Shown piece by piece: positions 17,328 to 25,638 of a stretch of 64,000 nt of DNA. How positions within the stretch are numbered: position 1 is the stretch's first letter; each line of letters opens with the position of its first letter. This DNA comes from Alistipes sp. Its GTDB lineage: Bacteria; Bacteroidota; Bacteroidia; Bacteroidales; Rikenellaceae. The notes beneath the pieces are model-generated. The model was given only the letters and a program-made list of their open reading frames with translations. It was not told where the DNA came from and did not search any database. Both the position numbers and the translations under genes were made by a program. Where the stretch lies: NCBI GenBank assembly GCA_017547175.1, contig JAFYQI010000008.1, positions 124,001 through 188,000 on the forward strand, written 5' to 3'.

Positions 17328-17795
17328 TCACAAACGGCCACTATGCATCGATTGTCCCTTATAGCGACCTGCAGCCGCATTGTAAATCAGCGTATCGCCT
17401 CGCTGCGACAGCAACTGCGCGCGACCTTCGACCACCACCTGGTCGATCTCTTGCGAAACCAGTTTCAGCTGTACCTGCAACGGGTATTGCACCCCATAAC
17501 GAGGAGCCACCCGCACCGAATCTTTGATATAGGGTTCATAACCCAAATAAGAGACCTCGACACGCACATAACCCGCTTCAACCCGTTTCAGGTAAAACTT
17601 ACCGTCATAATCGGTGGTCGTATGGAGTGTGTCACGTGGCGAAATAACCGCCACCACGGCCCCCACAAGCGAACGACGACGAGGTCCGATCTCTCCCTCC
17701 GAAGGGAGTTCAAAGACGAGTCCGCTTATGGGGCCGTAGGTGGGTTGCCCCCATGCCGGCATCAAGGCGCCAACCAAGAGGCACACAAGCATCAT
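17328..17795 (-). pseudogene. Truncated CarboxypepD_reg / TonB-dependent-type outer-membrane protein
   Basis: From the ATG at 17795 about 155 residues remain: a signal peptide (MMLVCLLVGALMPAWGQ), a carboxypeptidase-regulatory-like beta-sandwich (~20-110; GAVVAVISPRDTLHTTTDYDGKFYLKRV, VSYLGYEPY), and the opening of the next domain (QVVVEGRAQLLSQRGDTLIYNAAA). In full-length Bacteroidetes outer-membrane barrel proteins the last motif continues into a plug and a barrel of several hundred residues. Here the frame stops 15 residues later and only ~170 bases lie before the next gene, so the rest is gone. It may alternatively be a genuine short secreted protein. Confidence 0.6.
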
Positions 17796-18016
17796 GTATT
17801 TGAAAAGTGTGTACAAGTTTCGGATGATTTCGCATTTACAAATTTAACCGGCAAGCCCATTAGTTGTACCCAAAACGGGGTGAATCGGTCGAATGACGGG
17901 GTGAATCGCCCGTTCTCCGCGAATATAATCGGGGTATCGGTAAAAAAAGTAGCATTTATAGGACACAAGGTTGAAAATACGCGCACGAAAAAAGGTGTTT
18001 GTCGGAAAATAATTAC

Positions 18017-18024
18017 TACCTTTG
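18017..18024 (+). promoter_or_regulatory. -7 box of the V-ATPase operon
   Basis: TACCTTTG lies 51 bases before the first ATG of the operon. TTTG at 17998-18001 is 15 bases upstream, shorter than the usual 19-21 spacer. Confidence 0.6.
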
Positions 18025-18075
18025 TGTGCTTGAAAACGAATACAGCAAAATCAATATAATCATTACAAAAACACC

Positions 18076-18690
18076 ATGGAAAACAAACTGCAACAATTGA
18101 CCCAAAAACTCTATGAGGAGGGTCTGGAGAAGGGTCGTTCGGAGGCCGAAAAGTGTGTCGCCGATGCCCAGGAGAAGGCTGCAAAGATCATCGCCGATGC
18201 CCACAAGGAGGCCGAGGAGATTATCCGCAAGGCCGAGAACAAGGCTGATGATGTAGCCAAGAACACGGCTACCGAGATTGCGTTGGCCGGCAAGCAGGCT
18301 ATCGCCCGCATCAAGGGTGAGATTTCGCAGCTGATCGTTGCCAAGAGCACCTCGGAGGGTGTAAAGGCCGCCACGCTCGACGCCGACTTTCTGAAGGAGA
18401 TGCTCCTTTCGGTAGCCAAGAATTGGAACGGTGCTGCGGCCGGCAAGGTCGAGTTGAAGGCCCTGTTGCCCGAGGCTCAGCGCACGAAGCTCGACGCAGC
18501 CTTCACGAAGGCCGCCACGGAGTTGCTGAAGAGCGGCATCGAGGTTGGCTATTCGAACGAGGTTAAGACGGGCTTCCGCGTAGCTGCCAAGGATGGCGGT
18601 TATTACATCTCGTTTGCCGATTCGGACATCGAGGCCCTGATCTCGGAGTATCTGCGCGAGAAGGTTTCGAACATGCTCTTCGGAGCCTAA
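18076..18690 (+). CDS. atpE: V-type ATP synthase subunit E
   Basis: Subunit E forms the peripheral stalk that connects the A3B3 head to the membrane subunit I. The 204-residue protein has a long Ala/Glu/Lys-rich N-terminal coiled coil (~1-90; EKCVADAQEKAAKIIADAHKEAEEIIRKAENKA) and a globular C-terminal domain (~100-204) ending in DIEALISEYLREKVSNMLFG, the typical E-subunit architecture. It is the first gene of the operon, 10 bases before the DUF2764 gene. The usual stalk partner, subunit G/H, is not found nearby. Confidence 0.9.
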   Translation: MENKLQQLTQKLYEEGLEKGRSEAEKCVADAQEKAAKIIADAHKEAEEIIRKAENKADDVAKNTATEIALAGKQAIARIKGEISQLIVAKSTSEGVKAATLDADFLKEMLLSVAKNWNGAAAGKVELKALLPEAQRTKLDAAFTKAATELLKSGIEVGYSNEVKTGFRVAAKDGGYYISFADSDIEALISEYLREKVSNMLFGA

Positions 18691-18700
18691 AGGCGCAGCC

Positions 18701-19534
18701 ATGTTTGCAACCAATTATTATTCGTTGGTCGCCGGATTCCGCGAGTATGCACTCGATTCGGACCGCAAAGGCTTCGACGCTTCGGAGATTCGTGCCGAGG
18801 TGATGGAGTGCCTCAGCGGGAAGGATCGTAGCGCCGTGGAGCTTCTGTACGGCTACTACGACTGCGAAAATCTCGCTGCTGCCCGCGCCGGCCGTTCGGC
18901 TCACAATGCGTTGGGCAACCTCACGCACGAGGAGATTGCAGCCGAGTTGGAGCGCCCACAGCGTCTGCCCGAGAAGTTACAACAGGTGATCCGCGCCTAT
19001 GCCGATCCGGAGGGCGAGGATGCTGAGGTGGTAGACACGACCAAGCGTTTCGAGACGATGCTCTTCGCCGCCTACTATGCGTTGTGCGCCGAGTCGAAAT
19101 GTCGTTTCTTGCGCGAATGGGCCGAATTCGATCGCAATCTGCGTAACCTCTCGGCTGCCATCACGGCTCGCGAACTGAACCGTCCAATCGAGGAGGTAAC
19201 CGTTGGCCAAGGTGAGATCGTTGAGCAGTTGCAGCGCAGTTCAGCTTCGGACTTCGGTCTGCGCGGTGAGTTGAGCTACATCGATGCCGCCATCGCTGCC
19301 ATCGCGGACGAGCAGAACCTCGTAGAGAAGGAGCACAAGATCGACCTGATCCGCTGGAACGAGGCTTCGGAGCTCTCGTCGTTTGACTACTTTGATATCA
19401 ACGCCGTGGTTAGCTACCTGGTGCGTGTCAACCTCGTAGCCCGCTGGTCGATGCTCGACCCCGAGCGTGGTCGCGAGATGTTCCAGCGCCTGATGGCTGA
19501 TCTGGACGGCAAGGATTTGATCAATAAACAATAA
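18701..19534 (+). CDS. DUF2764 protein of the V-ATPase operon
   Basis: This 277-residue, mostly helical cytosolic protein belongs to DUF2764, found in V-ATPase operons of Bacteroidetes, where the gene for subunit C is otherwise missing. It starts MFATNYYSLVAGFREYALD and has a pattern of long amphipathic helices with conserved WAEFDRNLRNLSAAITARELNR (~140-162) and SSFDYFDINAVVSYLVRVNLVARWSMLD (~226-255). The helix content and position between E and A suggest it replaces subunit C, which joins rotor shaft and ring (inference). Spacing is 10 bases on each side. Confidence 0.8.
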   Translation: MFATNYYSLVAGFREYALDSDRKGFDASEIRAEVMECLSGKDRSAVELLYGYYDCENLAAARAGRSAHNALGNLTHEEIAAELERPQRLPEKLQQVIRAYADPEGEDAEVVDTTKRFETMLFAAYYALCAESKCRFLREWAEFDRNLRNLSAAITARELNRPIEEVTVGQGEIVEQLQRSSASDFGLRGELSYIDAAIAAIADEQNLVEKEHKIDLIRWNEASELSSFDYFDINAVVSYLVRVNLVARWSMLDPERGREMFQRLMADLDGKDLINKQ

Positions 19535-19544
19535 CAACATACAA

Positions 19545-21299
19545 ATGAAAACTACAGGACGTGTAAACGGTATCATCTCGAACATCGTGATCGTCAAGGC
19601 CGACGGCCCCGTTGGTCAGAACGAGATTTGTCATGTGTACGTGGGTGATACGAAGATGATGGCCGAGGTCATCAAGGTCGTAGGCGACGACGCCTATGTC
19701 CAGGTTTTCGACTCGACGCGCGGTCTGAAGATCGGCGATAAGGTCGAATTCGAGGGTCACATGCTGGAGGCTACGTTGGCTCCGGGTATGCTCTCGAAGA
19801 ATTACGATGGTCTGCAAAACGACCTCGAGAAGATGAATGGTCTGTTTATCGAGCGCGGTTCGCTCACCGACCCGATCGACTACGAGTCGACCTGGGAGTT
19901 CACGCCGCTGGCCAAGGCCGGTGACAAGGTGGCTGCTGCTTCGTGGCTTGGCGAGGTAAAGGAGCAGTGGATCAACCACAAAATCATGGTTCCCTTTGCC
20001 ATGAAAGGCAACTACACCGTAAAGAGTGTAGCCAAGGCCGGCACCTACAAAGTGACCGACACGATTGCCGTTGTAACCGATGCCGAGGGTGTGGACCACA
20101 ACATCACGATGGTACAGAAGTGGCCCGTAAAGCAGGCCATTCGTGCCTATACGGAGAAGCCCCGTCCGTCGCGTATCATGGAGACCGGCGTACGTGCTAT
20201 CGACACCTTCAACCCCCTGGCCGAGGGTGGTACGGGCTTTATCCCAGGTCCCTTCGGTGCCGGTAAGACGGTGCTTCAGCACGCCATCTCGAAGCAGGCC
20301 GAGGCCGAGGTAATTATCATCGTTGCCTGCGGTGAGCGTGCAAACGAGGTAGTGGAGATCTTCAAGGAGTTCCCCGAGTTGGTAGACCCCCGCACGGGCC
20401 ACAAGCTCATGGAGCGTACGATCATCATCTGCAACACCTCGAATATGCCCGTAGCGGCTCGTGAGGCTTCGGTTTATACGGGTATGACCATCGGTGAGTA
20501 CTACCGCGCGATGGGTCTGAAGGTGCTCGTAATGGCCGACTCGACCTCGCGTTGGGCACAGGCGCTGCGTGAGATGTCGAACCGTCTGGAGGAGCTTCCG
20601 GGTCAGGATGCCTTCCCGATGGACCTCTCGGCAATCATCTCGAACTTCTATGCCCGTGCCGGTCTGGTGAAGTTGACCAATGGTGAGACGGGTTCGGTAA
20701 CCTTCCTCGGTACGGTATCGCCCGCCGGTGGTAACCTCAAGGAGCCGGTGACCGAGTCGACGAAGAAGGCAGCTCGTTGCTTCTACGCCCTCTCGCAGGG
20801 TCGTGCCGACTCGAAGCGCTACCCCGCTATCGACCCGTTGGACAGCTACTCGAAGTACCTGGAGTATCCCGAGGTTCGCGAGTATCTGGACGAGCACATC
20901 GAGAAGGATTGGGTAGATGCTGTGTATGAGGGTAAGACCTTCGTACAGCGCGGTAAGGAGGCCAACGACCAGATCAACATCCTCGGTGACGACGGTGTAC
21001 CCGTTGAGTACCACGAGCGTTTCTGGAAGTCGGAGCTCTTGGATTTCGTGATTCTGCAGCAGGATGCCTTCGACGATATTGACGCTAACTGCCCGATCGA
21101 GCGTCAGAAGATGATGTACAAGATGGTGCTGGATATCTGCCACAAAGACTTCACCTTTACCGACTTCGAGCAGTGCTCGCAGTTCTTCAAGGGTCTGATC
21201 AACCTCTTCCGCCAGATGAACTATGCGGAGTGGCAGTCGGATAAGTTCGAGCAGTACAAGCAGCAGATTGAGCAGTATGTAAGTGAAAAATCGAAATAA
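19545..21299 (+). CDS. atpA: V-type ATP synthase catalytic subunit A
   Basis: Subunit A carries the catalytic ATP sites. The 584-residue protein has an N-terminal beta-barrel (~1-70), the non-homologous bulge region typical of A subunits (~110-190), the P-loop GPFGAGKTVLQ (~232-242), the catalytic-Glu segment ACGERANEVVEIFKEFPEL (~263-281), Walker B-like VLVMADSTSRWAQALRE (~327-343), and the C-terminal helical domain. The length matches bacterial A subunits. It is 3 bases before the subunit B gene. The same protein would work in ATP hydrolysis or synthesis depending on the ion gradient. Confidence 0.97.
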   Translation: MKTTGRVNGIISNIVIVKADGPVGQNEICHVYVGDTKMMAEVIKVVGDDAYVQVFDSTRGLKIGDKVEFEGHMLEATLAPGMLSKNYDGLQNDLEKMNGLFIERGSLTDPIDYESTWEFTPLAKAGDKVAAASWLGEVKEQWINHKIMVPFAMKGNYTVKSVAKAGTYKVTDTIAVVTDAEGVDHNITMVQKWPVKQAIRAYTEKPRPSRIMETGVRAIDTFNPLAEGGTGFIPGPFGAGKTVLQHAISKQAEAEVIIIVACGERANEVVEIFKEFPELVDPRTGHKLMERTIIICNTSNMPVAAREASVYTGMTIGEYYRAMGLKVLVMADSTSRWAQALREMSNRLEELPGQDAFPMDLSAIISNFYARAGLVKLTNGETGSVTFLGTVSPAGGNLKEPVTESTKKAARCFYALSQGRADSKRYPAIDPLDSYSKYLEYPEVREYLDEHIEKDWVDAVYEGKTFVQRGKEANDQINILGDDGVPVEYHERFWKSELLDFVILQQDAFDDIDANCPIERQKMMYKMVLDICHKDFTFTDFEQCSQFFKGLINLFRQMNYAEWQSDKFEQYKQQIEQYVSEKSK

Positions 21300-21302
21300 G
21301 CC

Positions 21303-22622
21303 ATGACAACACGCGCATTTCAAAAGATATACACCAAAATCGACAACATCACCAAAGCTACGGTGACGTTGCGCGCCGAGGGCGTGGGCAACGATGAGCT
21401 GGCTACTGTAGGCGGTAAGCTGGCACAGGTGGTAAAAATTATGGGTCAGAACGTGACCCTGCAGGTATTTGCCGGTACGGAGGGTATCGCCACCAACTCG
21501 GAGGTAATCTTCCACGGTGAGCCCCCGAAGCTCAAGGTATCGGACAACCTGGCCGGTCGTTTCTTCAACGCCTATGGTGAGCCCCTCGAGGGCGGTGAGG
21601 CCGTTGAGGGTGAGCCCCGCGAGATCGGTGGCCCGACGGTGAATCCTTTCAAGCGTCTGCAGCCTTCGGAGCTCATCGCTACAGGTATTGCCGGTATTGA
21701 CCTCAACAACACGCTCGTAACGGGTCAGAAGATTCCCTTCTTCGCCGACCCCGACCAGCCCTACAACGCCGTTATGGCCAACGTGGCCCTGCGAGCCAAG
21801 GCCGACAAGATTATCCTTGGCGGTATGGGTCTGACGAACGACGACTTCCTCTACTTTAAGTCGGTATTCGAGAATGCCGGTGCTTTGGACCGCATCGTAT
21901 CGTTCGTAAACACGACCGAGAATCCCCCTGTGGAGCGTCTGCTTGTACCGGATATGGCCCTGACGGCTGCCGAGTACTTCGCCGTGGACAAGGGTGAGAA
22001 GGTGCTTGTGCTTTTGACCGACATGACCCTCTACGCCGACGCCCTGGCCATCGTATCAAACCGTATGGACCAGATTCCGTCGAAGGACTCGATGCCCGGT
22101 TCGCTCTACTCGGACCTGGCGAAGATCTACGAGAAGGCCGTGCAGCTGCCCAACGGTGGTTCGATCACGATTATCGCCGTGACGACTCTTTCGGGTGGCG
22201 ACATTACGCACGCTATTCCCGACAACACGGGTTACATCACCGAGGGTCAGTTCTTCCTGCGCAACGACTCGGATACGGGTAAGGTTATCGTGGACCCGTT
22301 CCGTTCGCTGTCGCGTCTGAAGCAGCTCGTAATCGGTAAGAAGACGCGTGAGGACCACCCGCAGGTGATGAATGCCTGCGTACGTCTATATGCCGATGCT
22401 GCCAACGCCAAGACGAAGCTCGAGAACGGTTTCGACCTCTCGGACTACGACGAGCGTACGCTGAAGTTTGCCCGCGACTACTCGCGCAAGCTGCTGGCTA
22501 TCGACGTAAACATCGAGATCACCGAAATGTTGAATACGGCCTGGGAGCTCTTCTCGAAGTACTTCACGAAGGAGGAGGTTGCCATCAAGGCCGAGTTGAT
22601 CGAGAAATACTGGAAAGCATAA
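21303..22622 (+). CDS. atpB: V-type ATP synthase subunit B
   Basis: Subunit B is the non-catalytic partner of A in the A3B3 head. The 439-residue protein has the beta-barrel (~1-75), the central domain without a P-loop Walker motif (TGQKIPFFADPDQPYNAVMANV, ~141-162), VLVLLTDMTLYADALAIVSNRMDQIPSKDSMPGSLYSDLAKIYEKA (~234-280), and GGSITIIAVTTLSGGDITHAIPDNTGYITEGQFFL (~286-320), the typical B-subunit core. The C-terminal helices end in KAELIEKYWKA. It lies 6 bases before subunit D. Confidence 0.97.
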   Translation: MTTRAFQKIYTKIDNITKATVTLRAEGVGNDELATVGGKLAQVVKIMGQNVTLQVFAGTEGIATNSEVIFHGEPPKLKVSDNLAGRFFNAYGEPLEGGEAVEGEPREIGGPTVNPFKRLQPSELIATGIAGIDLNNTLVTGQKIPFFADPDQPYNAVMANVALRAKADKIILGGMGLTNDDFLYFKSVFENAGALDRIVSFVNTTENPPVERLLVPDMALTAAEYFAVDKGEKVLVLLTDMTLYADALAIVSNRMDQIPSKDSMPGSLYSDLAKIYEKAVQLPNGGSITIIAVTTLSGGDITHAIPDNTGYITEGQFFLRNDSDTGKVIVDPFRSLSRLKQLVIGKKTREDHPQVMNACVRLYADAANAKTKLENGFDLSDYDERTLKFARDYSRKLLAIDVNIEITEMLNTAWELFSKYFTKEEVAIKAELIEKYWKA

Positions 22623-22628
22623 CCGAAA

Positions 22629-23237
22629 ATGGCAATCAAATTTCAATACAACAAGACCTCGCTCGGCGAACTGGGCAAGCAGCTCAAGATGCGCCAGAAG
22701 GCTCTTCCGACCATCAAGTCGAAGGAGTCGGCTCTGCGCTCTGAGGTGAAACGAGCGAAGGACACCGCAGCCGACTTCAGTCGTCAGCTCGACCATCTCA
22801 AGGCCGAGTACGACTACATGGTCGCGCTCTGGGGAGAGTTTGATTGTACGCTGGTGCGCATTGCCGATGTCGAGCTCACGGAGCAGAAGATCGCCGGTGT
22901 ACGCACGCCCGTTTTGCAGGAGGTGAAATTTGAGCGCAAGGCCTACGATCTCTTCTCGTCGCCCGCATGGTATGCCAACGGTGTGACGGTGTTAGAGAAG
23001 ATGGCGCGCTTAGGAATCGAGTACGAGGTCTTCAATCGCAAAATGGAGCTCTTGGACTACGCCCGTCGCAAGACAACACAGAAGGTAAACCTCTACGAGA
23101 AGGTGCAAATCCCGGGGTACGAGGATGCCATTCGTAAAATCAAACGCTTCATGGAGGACGAGGAGAATCTCTCGAAATCTGCCCAGAAGATTGTAAAAAC
23201 CAAACAACAACAGGCCGGGGAGGGCTCTACGCTATGA
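22629..23237 (+). CDS. atpD: V-type ATP synthase subunit D
   Basis: Subunit D is the central rotor shaft. The 202-residue protein has the expected pair of long antiparallel helices, N-terminal (KTSLGELGKQLKMRQKALPTIKSKESALRSEVKRAK, ~9-45) and C-terminal (YARRKTTQKVNLYEKVQIPGYEDAIRKIKRFMEDEENLSKSAQKIVKTKQQQ, ~143-195), joined by a globular part. The KVNLYEKVQIP segment is the conserved D-subunit signature (family consensus KVNAFEYVxIP). It overlaps the next gene by 4 bases, so translation is coupled. Confidence 0.95.
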   Translation: MAIKFQYNKTSLGELGKQLKMRQKALPTIKSKESALRSEVKRAKDTAADFSRQLDHLKAEYDYMVALWGEFDCTLVRIADVELTEQKIAGVRTPVLQEVKFERKAYDLFSSPAWYANGVTVLEKMARLGIEYEVFNRKMELLDYARRKTTQKVNLYEKVQIPGYEDAIRKIKRFMEDEENLSKSAQKIVKTKQQQAGEGSTL

Positions 23238-25078
23238 TCGCAAAAATGTCGAAATACAACTTTGTGCTCTATGCTGCACAAAGCGATGACTTCGTAGCAC
23301 GTCTGCGAGAGCTGGGGTTGGTAGATATTACCACTACCGGTTGGGAGCCCTCGGAGGAGGACCGTCAGCTGATTCTCGACATCGAGGGTCTGCAGAAGGC
23401 CGAGGATTACCTGGCTCGTTGGAAAGCAGATGAGGAGCATACCACACTTGGTGGAGAGCCGTACGCTACGGGATTGGAGGCTTTCGAGGCCTACACGGAG
23501 ACCCAGCAGCAGGCTGCAGCACTCGGCGCGGAGATCGCCCGCCTGGAGAAGGTGGCCGACGAGCTGCGTCCCTGGGGCGAGTTCGACCCGCTGAAGAGCG
23601 AAGAACTGGCCAAGCAGGGCATCATTCTGCACTACCTCTCGACCTCGTCGAGCACCTTTGACAAGGAGCTGCAGAGCTGGGGCGAGCAATACACCATTGC
23701 CGAGATCAACCGCACGGCTTCGACCGTTTGGTTTGTCGCCATCACAAAACCCGGGGAGGAGATTTCGATCGATGCCCAGGAGATGAAGTCGCCCAAGATG
23801 GACGTCAAGGAGGCCGAAGCGCGTATTGCCACGGCCAACAGCGAGCTGAAGGAGCTAGATAAGACGTTTGCTCGTGTTGCGGCTTCGGAGAAACTGATGA
23901 AAAGCTACGCCGCCTCGCTCAAGGAGCAACTGCAGAGCGGCCGCGTGAAGGCTACGGCTACGGCGGCTGCCGACGGCACGCTGCTTATCATGGAGGGCTG
24001 GGCCGAGAAGGAGACTTCGGCGGCTGTGGATAAGCTCCTGGAGGAGTACCCGAATGTGGTTTACCTGAAGGAGGATCCCACGCCCGAGGACAACACCCCC
24101 GTAAAGCTGAAGAACAACTTCTTCGCGCGTATCTTTGAGATGGTCGGCGACATGTACGCCCGTCCGAAGTACGGCACGCTGGACCTCACCCCCTTCTTTG
24201 CCCCGTTCTACATGCTCTTCTTTGGTATCTGTTTGAACGATGCGGGCTACGGTCTGATTCTGCTCATTGCCGGTTTGGCGATGCTCATGAAGTTCAAGAC
24301 GGGTATGATGAATCGCGCTGCATGGTTTGCCACAATGTGCGCCCTCTCAACCACCCTCTTTGGTCTCTTCTGTGGCTCGTTCTTCGGTTTGAGCCTCGGT
24401 GAGTTCTTCCCGTCTGTGAAGTTCTTCAACTTCCAGGATCAGTTCTTCTCATGGGCATTGGCCATCGGTATGATTCAGATTCTGTTCGGTCTGGCGCTGA
24501 ACGTCTACATGACGATCCGCTGCTTTGGCTTCAAGTACTGCTTCTCGAACCTGGGTTGGCTGATCGTGCTGCTGTCGGGCTCGTTGGCTGCAGGTATGCC
24601 GATGATGAACGAGAGCTGGGTAATCCCCGGATTCACCACCTCGTCGCCCGCCTTCTACGCTGCAATCGGTGTCGGCATGGCGCTGATGCTGCTGCTCAAT
24701 ACGCCGGGTAAGTTCCTCAATCCGTTCCTCAACGTAGGCTCGGGTCTGTGGAATCTCTACAACAACATCACGGGTCTGTTGAGCGACGTGCTGTCGTACA
24801 TCCGTCTGTTCGCCATCGGTCTTTCGGGTGGTGTACTGGCTCTGGTGTTCAACTCGCTGGCCGAGGGCTTCGTACCCGAGGGTGCCAACATCGTCGTTCG
24901 TATCCTGGTGATGCTCCCGATCCTCTTGATCGGCCACGGCATCAACCTCTTTATGTCCACGATCTCGTCGTTCGTTCACCCGATGCGACTCACCTTTGTG
25001 GAGTTCTACAAGAACGCTGGCTTTGAGATGGCTTCGCGCAATTTCGAGCCGCTGAAAAATGAAAATGACAACGAATAA
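23234..25078 (+). CDS. atpI: V-type ATP synthase subunit I
   Basis: Subunit I (NtpI, eukaryotic a) forms the ion half-channels and anchors the stators. The 614-residue protein has a soluble N-terminal arm of coiled coils (~1-310), then about seven transmembrane helices (~318-600): GTLDLTPFFAPFYMLFFGICLNDAGYGL, LFGLFCGSFFGLS, and LSDVLSYIRLFAIGLSGGVLALVFN (~513-537), the last containing the essential Arg in SYIRLF. The start ATG at 23234 overlaps subunit D by 4 bases; an ATG at 23246 is an alternative. It is 34 bases before the rotor-ring gene. Confidence 0.96.
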   Translation: MIAKMSKYNFVLYAAQSDDFVARLRELGLVDITTTGWEPSEEDRQLILDIEGLQKAEDYLARWKADEEHTTLGGEPYATGLEAFEAYTETQQQAAALGAEIARLEKVADELRPWGEFDPLKSEELAKQGIILHYLSTSSSTFDKELQSWGEQYTIAEINRTASTVWFVAITKPGEEISIDAQEMKSPKMDVKEAEARIATANSELKELDKTFARVAASEKLMKSYAASLKEQLQSGRVKATATAAADGTLLIMEGWAEKETSAAVDKLLEEYPNVVYLKEDPTPEDNTPVKLKNNFFARIFEMVGDMYARPKYGTLDLTPFFAPFYMLFFGICLNDAGYGLILLIAGLAMLMKFKTGMMNRAAWFATMCALSTTLFGLFCGSFFGLSLGEFFPSVKFFNFQDQFFSWALAIGMIQILFGLALNVYMTIRCFGFKYCFSNLGWLIVLLSGSLAAGMPMMNESWVIPGFTTSSPAFYAAIGVGMALMLLLNTPGKFLNPFLNVGSGLWNLYNNITGLLSDVLSYIRLFAIGLSGGVLALVFNSLAEGFVPEGANIVVRILVMLPILLIGHGINLFMSTISSFVHPMRLTFVEFYKNAGFEMASRNFEPLKNENDNE

Positions 25079-25112
25079 TCAAACAACAAACAATTAAAAA
25101 CAACAAACAACT

Positions 25113-25565
25113 ATGGAAACAACTGCATTAGTAATGGCCTATGTCGGTGTAGCACTGATGGTAGGTTTGGCCGGTATCGCATCGGCTATGGGTACGTCGA
25201 TCTGCGGACAGGCTGCCGTAGGTGCCATGAAAAAGAACGGTGGCGCATTCGGTAGCTACATGATCCTCTCGGCTCTTCCGGGTTCGCAGGGTCTGTACGG
25301 TTTCGTCTGCTTCTTCATGGTTCAGGGCATGCTCGCCAACCCGACGATGTTGCAGGGTGCTGCCATCCTGGGTGCCGGTATCCTGGTAGGTATCGTAAAT
25401 CTCGCTGCTGCCGTTTATCAGGGCAAGGTCTGCGCAAACGGTATCGCTGCCATCGGTAACGGCCACGACGTGATGGGTAAGACGCTGATTCTGGCCGCTT
25501 TCCCCGAGCTCTACGCTATTCTTACGGTAGCTGCTACGTTCCTCATCTCGGGTATCGTAGGCTAA
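25113..25565 (+). CDS. atpK: V-type ATP synthase subunit K, rotor ring proteolipid
   Basis: Subunit K builds the rotating membrane ring. The 150-residue protein has four hydrophobic helices in two hairpins and a conserved ion-binding Glu132 in helix 4 (FPELYAIL). Residues matching the Na+ ligands of the Enterococcus hirae ring are present: Ser58-Gln59 in LPGSQGLYGF and Gln103 in VYQGKV. Thr64 of E. hirae is replaced by Ser, which keeps the hydroxyl. This suggests Na+ coupling (inference from the family; not proved). It is the last gene of the operon and is followed by a strong terminator. Confidence 0.96.
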   Translation: METTALVMAYVGVALMVGLAGIASAMGTSICGQAAVGAMKKNGGAFGSYMILSALPGSQGLYGFVCFFMVQGMLANPTMLQGAAILGAGILVGIVNLAAAVYQGKVCANGIAAIGNGHDVMGKTLILAAFPELYAILTVAATFLISGIVG

Positions 25566-25590
25566 TCGACCACCGAAAGGTAACGAAAAA

Positions 25591-25616
25591 GGCTGTCCAA
25601 ATGGACAGCCTTTTTT
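25591..25616. terminator. Bidirectional terminator after the V-ATPase operon, GGCTGTCC hairpin family
   Basis: GGCTGTCC (25591-25598) and GGACAGCC (25603-25610) form a perfect 8-bp stem with loop AAAT, flanked by T residues on the plus strand and by A residues on the other side, so it works for both the V-ATPase and the converging DUF6298 transcript. Confidence 0.92.
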
Positions 25617-25638
25617 ATTGTTGTTAGGTTGAAGGTAG

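Noticed and set aside
19521..21515. A 664-codon minus-strand frame over atpA
   Set aside because: Antisense shadow of a confident V-ATPase subunit gene.
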